The translations under genes were made by a program, and so were the position numbers. The notes beneath the pieces were generated by a model that ran no database searches, was not told the origin of the DNA, and saw nothing but the letters and a program-made list of their open reading frames with translations. Positions 51,370-60,053 of a stretch of 61,322 nt of DNA are shown here, piece after piece. How positions within the stretch are numbered: the stretch's first letter is position 1; each line of letters opens with the position of its first letter. Location of the stretch: contig NZ_ATAO01000035.1 of NCBI RefSeq assembly GCF_000455825.1, positions 1-61,322 on the forward strand, in the 5' to 3' direction. This DNA is from Microbacterium maritypicum MF109. GTDB taxonomy: Bacteria > Actinomycetota > Actinomycetes > Actinomycetales > Microbacteriaceae.

Positions 51370-52685
51370 TCTGGGAGATCGACGACCACGCTCCCGAGGT
51401 CGAAGGGCTCGACGCGCACGGACGCCCGGATCCCGCGTACGCGGAGGCCCTCGGTCTCCGCACAGCAGGGCGAGGGCCGCGCGTGCTCGCCGCGCTGATC
51501 GAGTGGGCGGTGGCCGTGCTCATCGCGCTCCCGGCGATCATCGCGCTCACCCCGGTTCTGGCGCAGGTCGTGGCAGGGCAGTTCGACGCCGAGAAGTTCT
51601 TCGCCCGCGGTGACCTGGTGTGGCTCATCGTCGCGGCAGCCGTATCGCAGGGCTTGATGATCGCCTATATCGTCGTCCAGCTCGTCCTGCACGGACGCAA
51701 GGGAGTGACGCTCGGCAAGGCGATCTGCGGCATCCGCTCGGTGAACGTCCGAACCCTCGAGCGCCCCGGTTTCTGGCGCGGAGCCGTGGTCCGCTTCCTC
51801 CTCGCCTACGCCTCGTTCATCGTCCCGGTCATCGGTCCGGTGCTGGTGATCATGCTCTCCCCGCTGTTCGACATCGAGAGGCGAGGACGCGGCTGGCTCG
51901 ATCTCGCTGCCGCGACCTGGTTCGTCGACGTGCGCGGCGGGTTGAATCCCTACGATGCGAAACGCATGCGCATCGCGCGCAAGCGCGTGAAGACGCCCGA
52001 ACACGAGGAGAAGGCTCCGCTGCCGTCACTGGCGACGCCGGTGCATCGCGACGCGCCGGCCGAGTACGTCCCGAGTGCGCGCCTTTCCGGAGGCGTCATC
52101 GGTGCGCACCGCTCGGCCGCGGCGGCTGCGACGGAGCAGGCAGAGCCATCTGGAGCCGGCTCCATGGTGTCGGCGGCGCCGCCGTCGCTCGCGACGGGCG
52201 CACCGGCTCCGGCAACGTTCTCCCCGGCTCCCGCCCCGGCGCCCGCTCCGGCTCCGGTCCCCGCTCCGGCACCGGTCGCGGCGCCCGCCCCGCCCGCGGC
52301 GGAACCGCCCGCCCTTGCAGCACCTGCACCTGCGCCTGCTGCTCCCGCACCCGCGGGCGTCCGTGCGATCCTCGTGCTCGACACGGGCGAGCGCATCGAG
52401 GTGCGCGGCACCACGCTCTTCGGGCGGTCTCCGAGTGCGGCCGCCGGCGAGGGGGAGGCGCTGCTCGTGCCGGTGATCGACGACACTCGCTCGGTGTCCA
52501 AGACGCACATCGCGGTGATGCCGGCTCGACGAGGTGTCTTCGTCGTCGACCGGGCGTCGACCAACGGCAGCGCGATCATCCGGGGCGGTGCGGAGACGGT
52601 CCTCCCGGCCGGACACCCCGCCGAGCTGAAGACCGGCGACACGGTGCGCTTCGGCGACCGGTCCCTCCAGGTGGAGTGGGCATGA
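51366..52685 (+). CDS. RDD-FHA membrane protein 2
   Basis: A 439-residue protein with a GTG start overlapping the upstream stop. An RDD domain of about three or four membrane helices (residues 38-170) contains GRKGVTLGKAICGIRSVN and GAVVRFLLAY. A Pro/Ala linker of roughly 120 residues, rich in PAPAPAP, leads to a C-terminal FHA domain (TTLFGRSPSAAAGEG..SVSKTHIAV..DRASTNGSAI). It is a paralogue of the RDD-FHA protein at 45689. Two such proteins flank the kinase/phosphatase pair, and this one sits next to the secretion ATPase. Confidence 0.9.
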   Translation: MIWEIDDHAPEVEGLDAHGRPDPAYAEALGLRTAGRGPRVLAALIEWAVAVLIALPAIIALTPVLAQVVAGQFDAEKFFARGDLVWLIVAAAVSQGLMIAYIVVQLVLHGRKGVTLGKAICGIRSVNVRTLERPGFWRGAVVRFLLAYASFIVPVIGPVLVIMLSPLFDIERRGRGWLDLAAATWFVDVRGGLNPYDAKRMRIARKRVKTPEHEEKAPLPSLATPVHRDAPAEYVPSARLSGGVIGAHRSAAAAATEQAEPSGAGSMVSAAPPSLATGAPAPATFSPAPAPAPAPAPVPAPAPVAAPAPPAAEPPALAAPAPAPAAPAPAGVRAILVLDTGERIEVRGTTLFGRSPSAAAGEGEALLVPVIDDTRSVSKTHIAVMPARRGVFVVDRASTNGSAIIRGGAETVLPAGHPAELKTGDTVRFGDRSLQVEWA

Positions 52686-52732
52686 CCCTGAGTAGTGAGA
52701 TGCGCCCTCGGCGCGGTGAGGACGAGCGATGA
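52682..52732 (+). CDS. possible 16-codon coupling ORF
   Basis: An ATG at 52682 overlaps the RDD-FHA 2 stop (ATGA). It opens a 16-residue frame, MTLSSEMRPRRGEDER, whose TGA (52730-52732) overlaps the ATG of the secretion ATPase (52729). Ribosomes could pass from the RDD-FHA gene through this minigene to the ATPase. The peptide itself is unlikely to matter; chance cannot be excluded. Confidence 0.35.
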   Translation: MTLSSEMRPRRGEDER

Positions 52733-55700
52733 GAGTCAAGCTGACCCTGCGTCGACCCGCAGCACCCCTGACCGATGTGGTCGTGATGGCCGACTCGACG
52801 GCGACGATCGCCGACGTCGCGCGTCAGATCGCCACGACCGACCCCGCACGCAGTATCGCCGCGGCTCCGGCCGACGTGCTCACTCTCTCGGTGGCGCCGC
52901 CGACCAGCGAGCAGCTCACCATGCTCAACCCCGACCTGCTCGTCGGTGACGCTCCGATCGGCTCCGGCTTCCTCGCCGAGGTGGTCAACGTCGGCCCGAA
53001 CCGGGTATCGGTGGGAGGAGCCGGCACGCGCCCGGCCGCCGTGCTCACGGTCGTCGCCGGTCCCGCCGCGGGCCAGGAGTTCCCGCTGCCGATCGGTCAC
53101 TTCCTGATCGGCCGTGATAGCGCGAACGACGTCACGATCGCTGATCCGCTGGTCTCGAAGCGGCACGCTCGTATCGAGGTCGCCGCGACCTTCGTCGAGC
53201 TGGTCGATCTGAACTCGGCGAACGGGATCCTCGTCGACGGCGGACTCGTGCAGCGGCTCCGCGTGATTCCCGGACAGAGCTTCGCGCTCGGCGACTGCGA
53301 GTTCGTCGTGCACATGGTGAGCGACTTCGACGGATCGGCCAGCGGCGACCCGGTGCTCGAGCGCGGGGGTGCTCTGATGTTCAATCGCAGCCCCCGCGTG
53401 GAGGAACGGTTCACGGGGCAGGAGCTGGATGAACCGCGCTACCCACGCGACCAGCCGTCTCGGCTCTTCCCCTGGCCCATGCTCGTCGCGCCGATCCTGT
53501 TGGCCGTGACGATGTTCAGCATCACGCAGCGTCCGGCCTCTCTGCTCATCGCCGCCGCCTCCCCGATGATGATGTTCGGTAACTTCATCTCCCAGAAGAC
53601 CAACATCGGTCAGCGTCTGCGCAAGGAGGCGGAGTCGTTCGAGGAGCAGTTCGAGCGGCTCGAGGAGACGCTCTACCACTCGCACCCGAAGGAGCGGGAG
53701 GTGCGGCAGAACGAGGTTCCCGCCGTCGCCGTCGTGTTCGATGAGGCGATGCGCCTCGGACCCCTGCTGTGGACGCGTCGACCGGAGCACTGGAATTTCC
53801 TCGCCCTGCGCCTCGGCGTCTGCGAGAGCGAGGCGCGCACGCGCATCAAGCGCACCGAGACCCCGGAGGCGCTCGTCGAGTACGTCGAGCGCGTCGACCG
53901 CCTCGAGGAGCGGTACCGGATGATCGACGACGTCCCCATCCTGGAATCGCTCCAGAGCGTGGGATCCATCGGCGTCGCGGGGCCGACGTCGCTCGCGAGC
54001 GATGCGCTGCGCGGGATCGCGGTGCAGCTGTTCGGTACGCATTCCCCCAATGAGCTGGTGACCGTCGCCCTCACCGAGCCGGGCTGGGCGAACGAGCTCG
54101 ACTGGCTCAAGTGGCTGCCGCACACCTCGAGCGAGCGCAACCCGTTCAAGGAGATGCCCCTCGCCGATTCCGCCTCGACAGGCACGGCGCTGCTCAGCGG
54201 CCTGGAGGAGATCGTGCTGCGTCGCTCGCGGGAATCGAAGTCCGCGCGGCCGCCGTACGGCGCCGACTGGGATCCGATGCGCTACGGGACCGACGTCAAG
54301 CGGGCAGCAGAGGACGCGACGTTCCCCGGCCAGACGGCCATCCTGGTGATCATCACGAACGACGCTCCCGTCGACCGGGCGCGACTGACCCAGATCCTCG
54401 AACGCGGCGCCGACGTCGGCGTGTACGCGCTCTTCGTCGCTCCGGTCGTCGAGGCGCTGCCCGCCGCGTGCCGCACGTTCGTCGATGTGAGCGCCGGCCT
54501 CGCCGATGCCGTGGTCGGTACCGTCCGCAGCGGCGTGGACTACCGCGGGGTGCAGGTCGAGGGCGTCTCGCACGCCTACATGACCATGTTCGCGAAGCGC
54601 CTCGCCCCGGTCGTCGACTCCAGCACGGTGATCGAGGATTCCTCCGACATCCCGAACTCCGTCAGCTTCCTCTCGCTGGTGGGCAACGAGGTCGCCGAGG
54701 ATGCGAGCGCCGTGATCGACCGGTGGCGTCAGAACAACACCATCATCGATCGCTCCGGTGCTCCGCAGTCCCGACTCAAGAAGGCCGGAAACCTGCGCGC
54801 CATCATCGGGCAGTCGCAGACCGACGCGATGACCCTCGACCTGCGCTCCCAGGGGCCGCACGCGCTCGTCGGCGGGACGACCGGTGCCGGCAAGAGCGAG
54901 TTCCTGCAGGCGTGGGTGCTCGGCATGGCCGCGGCCCACAGCCCCGATCGCGTCACATTCCTCTTCGTCGACTACAAGGGCGGTTCCGCGTTCGCGGACT
55001 GCGTCGACCTGCCGCACACCGTGGGGCTGGTCACCGACCTGAGCCCGCACCTGGTGCGTCGCGCCCTCACCAGCCTGCGCGCCGAGCTGCACCATCGCGA
55101 GCACCTCTTCAACCGCAAGAAGGCGAAGGACCTCCTCGAACTCGAGAAGCGTCGCGATCCCGAGACGCCACCGGCCCTGGTGCTGGTGATCGACGAGTTC
55201 GCCGCGCTCGCCGGAGAAGTGCCGGAGTTCGTCGACGGCGTCGTCGACATCGCCCAGCGCGGTCGTTCCCTCGGCATCCACCTGATCATGGCCACCCAGC
55301 GCCCCGCGGGCGTCATCAAGGACAATCTGCGCGCGAACACGAACCTGCGCGTCGCGCTGCGGATGGCCGATGAATCCGACTCGAAAGACGTCGTGGACGA
55401 TCCGGTGGCGGCGACGTTCCCGCCCTCGCTGCCCGGACGCGGCATCGCGAAGACCGGTCCGGGTCGCCTCGTGCCGTTCCAGTCCGCCTACGCGGGCGGG
55501 TGGACGACCGATGAGGCGCAGGTCGCCGAGGTCAAGGTCGCCGAACTCCGCTTCGGCTCGATCCAGACCTGGGAGGCCGAGCAGGCTCCCGAATCCGACG
55601 CCCACGATGAGGATCTCGGACCCAACGACCAGAAGCGCATCGTGGCGACACTCGTGAACGCGGCACGCGAGGCCCGCATCCCCGCGCCTCGGCGTCCGTG

Positions 55701-57249
55701 GCTCGACGACCTCGAGGGCGCCGTCGATCTGCGCGACCTCCCGGTGCTCGGCGACGGGCAGGTGCTGCTCGGCAAGATGGATGTCCCGGAGCGGCAGCTG
55801 CAGGAGCCCGCGTACTTCCATCCCGACAAGGACGGGTCGCTTCTCGTCTACGGGACCAGCGGATCGGGCAAATCGACGGTCCTGCGCACGATCGCGATCG
55901 CGGCGGGTTTCGAGCCCGCGCATTCGAACGTCGAGGTGTACGGCCTCGACTTCGGATCGGGTGCGCTGAAGAGCCTCGAGATGCTGCCCCACGTCGGCTC
56001 GATCATCTCCGGCGACGACTCCGAGCGCGTGCAGCGCGTGCTGCGTTCGTTGGCCGCCGTGCTCGACGACCGCGGCAAGCGCTTCAGCGCCGCCAACGCT
56101 TCCAGCCTGACCGAGTACCGGGAGATCACCGGAAAGGATGAGGCCCGCATCCTGATCCTGATCGACGGGTTCCCGCAGTTCCGCAGCGAGTGGGAGTCGA
56201 CCACCGCGCGGATGCCGTTCTACCAGACGTTCATGCGCATTCTCGGAGAGGGGCGCCCGCTGGGCGTGCACGTGATCGCGAGCGCCGACCGTTCGGGCTC
56301 CGTGCCCACCGCGGTCAGCGCCAACGTGTCGCGGCGCGTGGTCCTGCGGCTCTCCGACGAATCCGGGTACGCGATGCTCAACGCGCCCAAGGACGTGCTC
56401 GACGAGCGTTCGGCTCCCGGTCGCGCGATCGTCGACGGGCGGGAGACGCAGATCGCGACGCTGGGCGGCACCCCGAACGTGGCTGAGCAGACCAAGCTGT
56501 TGGAACAGCACGCGACGGCTCTGCGCGCGGCCGGGGCGAGGGAGGTGCCGGAGATCGGCGCCCTGCCGACCCGCCTGTCCGTGCGCGATCTCCCGGATCG
56601 TCTGGGCGAGTTCCCGGTGCTCGGCGTCGCGGAGGACACGCTGGCCGCACGCGACTTCGACCCTGTCGGCACCTTCGTGGTCGCCGGTCCGCCATCGTCG
56701 GGCAAGACCACCGCGCTCAAGGGGATCATCACGTCGATACGGCGGTTCGACCCCGAGGTCAAGCTGTTCCACTTCGGCGGTCGCCGAGCCCAGCTCAAGG
56801 GCTACGTCGACTGGACGCGGAGCGCGGTCACCCCGGAGGACGCGAAAGAGCTCGCGAAGGAGATCGCCGAGATCGCCGTCGACGAAACCATTCCGGTGCG
56901 CATGCTCGTCATCGTCGAGGACGTGCCCCAGTTCGCGGACGGCCCCGCCGAACGCGAGATGAAGGCGCTCTTCCAGGCGATCAACCGGAGCGATCACCTG
57001 CTGGTGGGCGACGCCGACGTCACCCAGGTGACGAGCGGCTTCGGATTCATCGGCGACTTCAAAGCCGGGCGCAAGGGCATTGTTCTCAAGCCGGATGCGT
57101 TCGACGGCGATGCGATCTTCAAGGTCCCGTTCCCCAAGGTCAAGCGCACGGATTTCCCGGACGGTCGAGGCATCTTCGTACAAGCGGGACGCCAGGTCAC
57201 GGTACAGCTGCCACTCATCGAAGGAGACACATGGACGCCAGTCCGCTGA
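52729..57249 (+). CDS. EssC/EccC-type type VII secretion ATPase (FHA plus three FtsK/SpoIIIE domains)
   Basis: A 1506-residue membrane ATPase. Residues 1-90 are beta-rich (FHA- or ubiquitin-like), and a clear FHA domain follows (about 100-205, FLIGRDSANDVTIADPLVSKRHARI..NSANGILV). Two membrane helices lie near 245-290. Three P-loop domains have Walker A Lys at 722 (GGTTGAGKSE), 1048 (YGTSGSGKST) and 1326 (AGPPSSGKTT). Domain 1 has a full Walker B (LVLVIDEF, Asp822-Glu823). In domains 2 and 3 the Walker B Glu is missing (LIDGFPQF, VIVEDVPQF), as in known EccC/EssC motors, where domain 1 does the work. FHA at the N-terminus is the EssC (Firmicutes) pattern. It should drive export of WXG100-type substrates. 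Confidence 0.93.
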   Translation: MRVKLTLRRPAAPLTDVVVMADSTATIADVARQIATTDPARSIAAAPADVLTLSVAPPTSEQLTMLNPDLLVGDAPIGSGFLAEVVNVGPNRVSVGGAGTRPAAVLTVVAGPAAGQEFPLPIGHFLIGRDSANDVTIADPLVSKRHARIEVAATFVELVDLNSANGILVDGGLVQRLRVIPGQSFALGDCEFVVHMVSDFDGSASGDPVLERGGALMFNRSPRVEERFTGQELDEPRYPRDQPSRLFPWPMLVAPILLAVTMFSITQRPASLLIAAASPMMMFGNFISQKTNIGQRLRKEAESFEEQFERLEETLYHSHPKEREVRQNEVPAVAVVFDEAMRLGPLLWTRRPEHWNFLALRLGVCESEARTRIKRTETPEALVEYVERVDRLEERYRMIDDVPILESLQSVGSIGVAGPTSLASDALRGIAVQLFGTHSPNELVTVALTEPGWANELDWLKWLPHTSSERNPFKEMPLADSASTGTALLSGLEEIVLRRSRESKSARPPYGADWDPMRYGTDVKRAAEDATFPGQTAILVIITNDAPVDRARLTQILERGADVGVYALFVAPVVEALPAACRTFVDVSAGLADAVVGTVRSGVDYRGVQVEGVSHAYMTMFAKRLAPVVDSSTVIEDSSDIPNSVSFLSLVGNEVAEDASAVIDRWRQNNTIIDRSGAPQSRLKKAGNLRAIIGQSQTDAMTLDLRSQGPHALVGGTTGAGKSEFLQAWVLGMAAAHSPDRVTFLFVDYKGGSAFADCVDLPHTVGLVTDLSPHLVRRALTSLRAELHHREHLFNRKKAKDLLELEKRRDPETPPALVLVIDEFAALAGEVPEFVDGVVDIAQRGRSLGIHLIMATQRPAGVIKDNLRANTNLRVALRMADESDSKDVVDDPVAATFPPSLPGRGIAKTGPGRLVPFQSAYAGGWTTDEAQVAEVKVAELRFGSIQTWEAEQAPESDAHDEDLGPNDQKRIVATLVNAAREARIPAPRRPWLDDLEGAVDLRDLPVLGDGQVLLGKMDVPERQLQEPAYFHPDKDGSLLVYGTSGSGKSTVLRTIAIAAGFEPAHSNVEVYGLDFGSGALKSLEMLPHVGSIISGDDSERVQRVLRSLAAVLDDRGKRFSAANASSLTEYREITGKDEARILILIDGFPQFRSEWESTTARMPFYQTFMRILGEGRPLGVHVIASADRSGSVPTAVSANVSRRVVLRLSDESGYAMLNAPKDVLDERSAPGRAIVDGRETQIATLGGTPNVAEQTKLLEQHATALRAAGAREVPEIGALPTRLSVRDLPDRLGEFPVLGVAEDTLAARDFDPVGTFVVAGPPSSGKTTALKGIITSIRRFDPEVKLFHFGGRRAQLKGYVDWTRSAVTPEDAKELAKEIAEIAVDETIPVRMLVIVEDVPQFADGPAEREMKALFQAINRSDHLLVGDADVTQVTSGFGFIGDFKAGRKGIVLKPDAFDGDAIFKVPFPKVKRTDFPDGRGIFVQAGRQVTVQLPLIEGDTWTPVR

Positions 57250-57292
57250 GCGCGAGCGCGCACACGCATCGGTTCCGAAGGAGGGGCGAACG

Positions 57293-58351
57293 ATGACGGT
57301 CACCTTCGACGACGCCGCGCTGCGCGCGCGCGTGGATCCGGTGCGTGCGCGGCAGGAGAGCCGTGAGCGTGTGACGAGGGAGGGGCGCCGGTTCGGCGTG
57401 GTGCTCGGTTCCGGCTGGGTCGTCTTCCAATCGGTCGTGCTGGTCGTCGGCGCCGGTGCACTCGCGGCCCTGGCCGTCGTGGCCGTGCAGTTCATGTTCG
57501 GTGCCGACGGCGCCGATCTGACGACCGTCGTTCTGGCTGTGCTGATGGTGCTGCCGCTCGCGGTCGGCCGCATCCGATCCCACCTCCGGGGTCCGCGCGA
57601 GCGGGAGATCGAGGAGTACCGCCTCGAGCAGTTCACCGCGGCGAACGGACTCACCTATAGCACCGGCGAACTCGACCCTGAGCGGCCGGCAGCGTTGTTC
57701 GGAATCGGCACCTCGCGAGTCGCCAGCGACATCGTCTCCGGCCCGTCCCCGCGCCCGTTCGAGGCCGCGAACTACTCGTTCGACACCTGGGTCGCCCGCG
57801 CGCGCATGCCGCGGGTCGCGAACTACGTCGAGTTCGCGCTGACCGGCTCGCTGCCGCCGATGGTCCTCGTGACCAAGTCACCCGCAGTCGCGGCATCCGG
57901 ATGGGAGCCGACCGCGCCGCAGGAGCGCGTGCAGATCGAGGGCGACTTCGCCGCGCGCTTCGAGGTCTTCACGACGCGGGCGACGGAGGAGCCGGTACGT
58001 CATCTGCTCTCTCCGGACGTGCAGGCGGCACTGACGGCGGTCGCCGAGCGGTGCGACGTCGAAGTCGTCGGCGACCGGGTCTACGTCATCGCCCGACGGC
58101 ACCTCCCGATGGCTGAGCCCGCGTACTGGGAGTGGATCGAGGATCTCGCCGCGCTGGTGTCACTGCTGGAAGTCCGCGGACGCGCGGAGCAGACGGCGGG
58201 TGTCACGGAGGCGGATCCTGCTCGTCGCACGCGGCGGGAGGCTTTGTTCGCCGCTCCCAAGGGCGGGCGGGCGGCGGCTGTCGGCTGTCTCGTCCCGCTT
58301 CTCGTAGGTCTCGTGGCCGCCGCCCTGATCACCAAGATCACGACGGGCTAA
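57293..58351 (+). CDS. unassigned membrane protein after the secretion ATPase
   Basis: A 352-residue protein. A charged N-terminus leads to two membrane helices (about 38-65 and 72-92), then a soluble domain of about 230 residues with SFDTWVARARMPRVANYVEFALTGSLPPMVLVT, and one C-terminal membrane helix (residues 328-350). I do not recognise a family. Its place between the EssC/EccC-like ATPase and the WXG100 gene suggests a structural part of the secretion complex, in the slot of EccB/EccE or EssB, but there is no sequence proof. The ATG at 57293 has a GGAGGGG ribosome site. Confidence 0.65.
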   Translation: MTVTFDDAALRARVDPVRARQESRERVTREGRRFGVVLGSGWVVFQSVVLVVGAGALAALAVVAVQFMFGADGADLTTVVLAVLMVLPLAVGRIRSHLRGPREREIEEYRLEQFTAANGLTYSTGELDPERPAALFGIGTSRVASDIVSGPSPRPFEAANYSFDTWVARARMPRVANYVEFALTGSLPPMVLVTKSPAVAASGWEPTAPQERVQIEGDFAARFEVFTTRATEEPVRHLLSPDVQAALTAVAERCDVEVVGDRVYVIARRHLPMAEPAYWEWIEDLAALVSLLEVRGRAEQTAGVTEADPARRTRREALFAAPKGGRAAAVGCLVPLLVGLVAAALITKITTG

Positions 58352-58370
58352 CAGCGACGGGTCACCCTGG

Positions 58371-58418
58371 GATGGGGAGTTGTCCCCATCGACCGAAGGG
58401 TGATTCTCTTCGTAGAGT
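58371..58418 (+). promoter_or_regulatory. shared dyad (GATGGG-N8-CCCATC) and promoter of the WXG100 operon
   Basis: GATGGG (58371-58376) and CCCATC (58385-58390) form an inverted repeat inside GATGGGG-N6-CCCCATC. TAGAGT (58413-58418) is a plausible -10 centred 35.0 bp downstream. Over 24 bp the block matches the one at 34811 in 19 positions. It creates a second transcription start inside the secretion cluster, so WXG100 proteins can be made in excess of the machine. Confidence 0.65.
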
Positions 58419-58462
58419 TTGCATAGTCGGGGCGATCAGATCGCCGCGACGGACACTTTCAG

Positions 58463-58486
58463 GGGGCCGGCTCCGCAGCCGGTCCC
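58463..58486 (+). other. leader hairpin before the WXG100 gene
   Basis: A 10-bp stem (58463-58472 with 58477-58486, one G-U pair) with a CCGC loop lies in the untranslated leader, about 30 bp before the start codon. It has no T run, so it is more likely an mRNA-stabilising or translation-control hairpin than a terminator. Confidence 0.45.
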
Positions 58487-58518
58487 TTCGATCTGAACGT
58501 TTCATGAGGGGGACGGAC

Positions 58519-58824
58519 GTGGGTGACGGCGTCAAGCTGAAGTACGGAGATCTCGAGCCGTTGCAGACCGAATTGAAGAACATCATCGAGGAGTTCGAGC
58601 ACGCCGGTTCGCGCAGCAACGATCTCGAGAGCGCCGTGGGCTCACCCTACGGCGAGCGTGCGCTGCGTGATGCGGCATCCGACTTCGAGGGGCGCTGGGA
58701 CGACCGCCGTAAGCAGCTCATGGATGATTGCAAGACGGTCGAAGAGTACGTGGCTGCGGTGATCAAGGGATTCCAGGATTTCGACCGTGACGCCGCATCC
58801 AAGTCCGAGAACAGCGGAGGCTGA
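58519..58824 (+). CDS. WXG100-like small secreted protein (T7SS substrate)
   Basis: A 101-residue all-helical protein of ESAT-6-like length. Helix 1 is LEPLQTELKNIIEEFEHAGSR and helix 2 DAASDFEGRWDDRRKQLMDDCKTVEEYVAAVIKGFQDFDRD; the classical W-x-G turn is absent. Such variants are common next to actinobacterial EccC genes. I chose the GTG at 58519, since AGGGGGA sits 5-6 bp upstream; the ATG at 58504 has no ribosome site. The next gene, 2 bp after the stop, is a longer partner, so the two may be exported together or as a dimer. Confidence 0.8.
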   Translation: MGDGVKLKYGDLEPLQTELKNIIEEFEHAGSRSNDLESAVGSPYGERALRDAASDFEGRWDDRRKQLMDDCKTVEEYVAAVIKGFQDFDRDAASKSENSGG

Positions 58825-58826
58825 CC

Positions 58827-60014
58827 GTGTACGAGTACATGCCCATGACCTCGCCGGCGGGTCACCCGATCGGCGCTCTGACCGGTGATGTGGAGGCGAT
58901 CCGCGATCGGGGGAACTCGCTGCAGGATCTCGCGAACGCGATGAGCAACTCCGCGACGCTGCTGCAGCGCCTCGTCGACAACGGCGCCGACATGCAGGGC
59001 GAATCCGTCGACAAGCTCGCCGAGATCTCCGGAAAGATGCACGCCGAGCTCGGCCGCGCAGCCGACCTGTACGACGCCGTCGCGCCGCACATCGTGCAGT
59101 ATGCGTCAGACCTCGAGACCTCGAAGGCCGCGATCGATCCGATCCTCGACGATCTCGAGACACTGTGGGCGACGTATCAGCAGAAGAAGGATGCCGCATC
59201 GTCGGCGGCTGCGCAGAGCCCCGACTATCCGACGGGCGCGGATGCCGACGACGATCAGGCGCGGCAGGCGGCGGAGGACGCGCGTGACGACGCAGCCGAG
59301 GCCGCATCGGGGGCGGCGAGCAGCGCGCGCGGCGACTGGGATGCGCGTGCCGGTGACTACGATCGCGAGTGGAACAGCTGGCACACCGCGTTCACCAACG
59401 CGGCCAGCAACATCCGTGAAGACACCTCCGACAAGATCGAAGACGGCTTCTGGGACAACGTGGACGGCTTCCTGCAGTTCATGTCCGACTTCCTGGCCGT
59501 CGCCGGCATCGTTCTCGCCGTGCTCGCGATCATCGTGGGTGGCCCGATCATCGCCGCCCTCGCCGCCATCGTCGCGGTCGCCACGCTGATCGTGGCCGTC
59601 GCGCGGTTGGCGAGGGGCAAGGGGTCGGTCATCGATGTCGTTTTCGGTGTCATCGGGGTCATCCCGCTGATCGGTCCCGCGATCAAGTTCGCGCGTGGTC
59701 CGATGGCGATGATCCGCGGCGCGGATTTCGGTGCCGACGGCATGCGGTTCTTCAACGCCGTCGCCGGGCGGGCTCCTCTGAGCACGCTCAGCCAGATCCG
59801 CGGCGGATTCACGACGGGCTTCGGCGAGTTCTCCGCTCGACTGTTCACGGGCAACGGCGCCGCGTCGTTCGCCGCGCAGATGACGGGGGTGCAGACGCTC
59901 GACATGGTGGGCAACGTCTTCGCTTCGCATTTCGCGATCGCCGGCGGTATCAAAGACAGCGCGGGCGGTGCGTGGTCGGGCACGTTCGACCCGGATCAGA
60001 ATCCGTTCTCGTGA
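58827..60014 (+). CDS. putative T7SS substrate with LXG/WXG-like N-terminus and hydrophobic core
   Basis: A 395-residue protein with a GTG start preceded by GCGGAGG. The N-terminal 130 residues are helical coiled-coil (IRDRGNSLQDLANAMSNSATLLQRLVDNGADMQ), as in WXG/LXG substrates. An acidic Ala-rich linker (about 130-180), W-containing helices and a strongly hydrophobic stretch (about 218-300) with GIVLAVLAIIVGGPIIAALA follow. The Gly-rich C-terminus has no known toxin motif. It may be a pore-forming effector or a membrane component that works with the 101-residue protein. Its role is not proven. Confidence 0.7.
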   Translation: MYEYMPMTSPAGHPIGALTGDVEAIRDRGNSLQDLANAMSNSATLLQRLVDNGADMQGESVDKLAEISGKMHAELGRAADLYDAVAPHIVQYASDLETSKAAIDPILDDLETLWATYQQKKDAASSAAAQSPDYPTGADADDDQARQAAEDARDDAAEAASGAASSARGDWDARAGDYDREWNSWHTAFTNAASNIREDTSDKIEDGFWDNVDGFLQFMSDFLAVAGIVLAVLAIIVGGPIIAALAAIVAVATLIVAVARLARGKGSVIDVVFGVIGVIPLIGPAIKFARGPMAMIRGADFGADGMRFFNAVAGRAPLSTLSQIRGGFTTGFGEFSARLFTGNGAASFAAQMTGVQTLDMVGNVFASHFAIAGGIKDSAGGAWSGTFDPDQNPFS

Positions 60015-60053
60015 CCGACAGCGACGCGAGTCGCCCCATGGAAGACTGAGACG

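Noticed and set aside
52576..57654. Minus-strand frame of 1692 codons opposite the secretion ATPase
   Set aside because: It has low-complexity charged sequence and no motifs, whereas the plus strand shows three P-loops and an FHA domain.
58504..58518. ATG at 58504 as the WXG100 start
   Set aside because: No ribosome site lies upstream of it; AGGGGGA is correctly spaced for the GTG at 58519, which also gives the usual length of about 100 residues.
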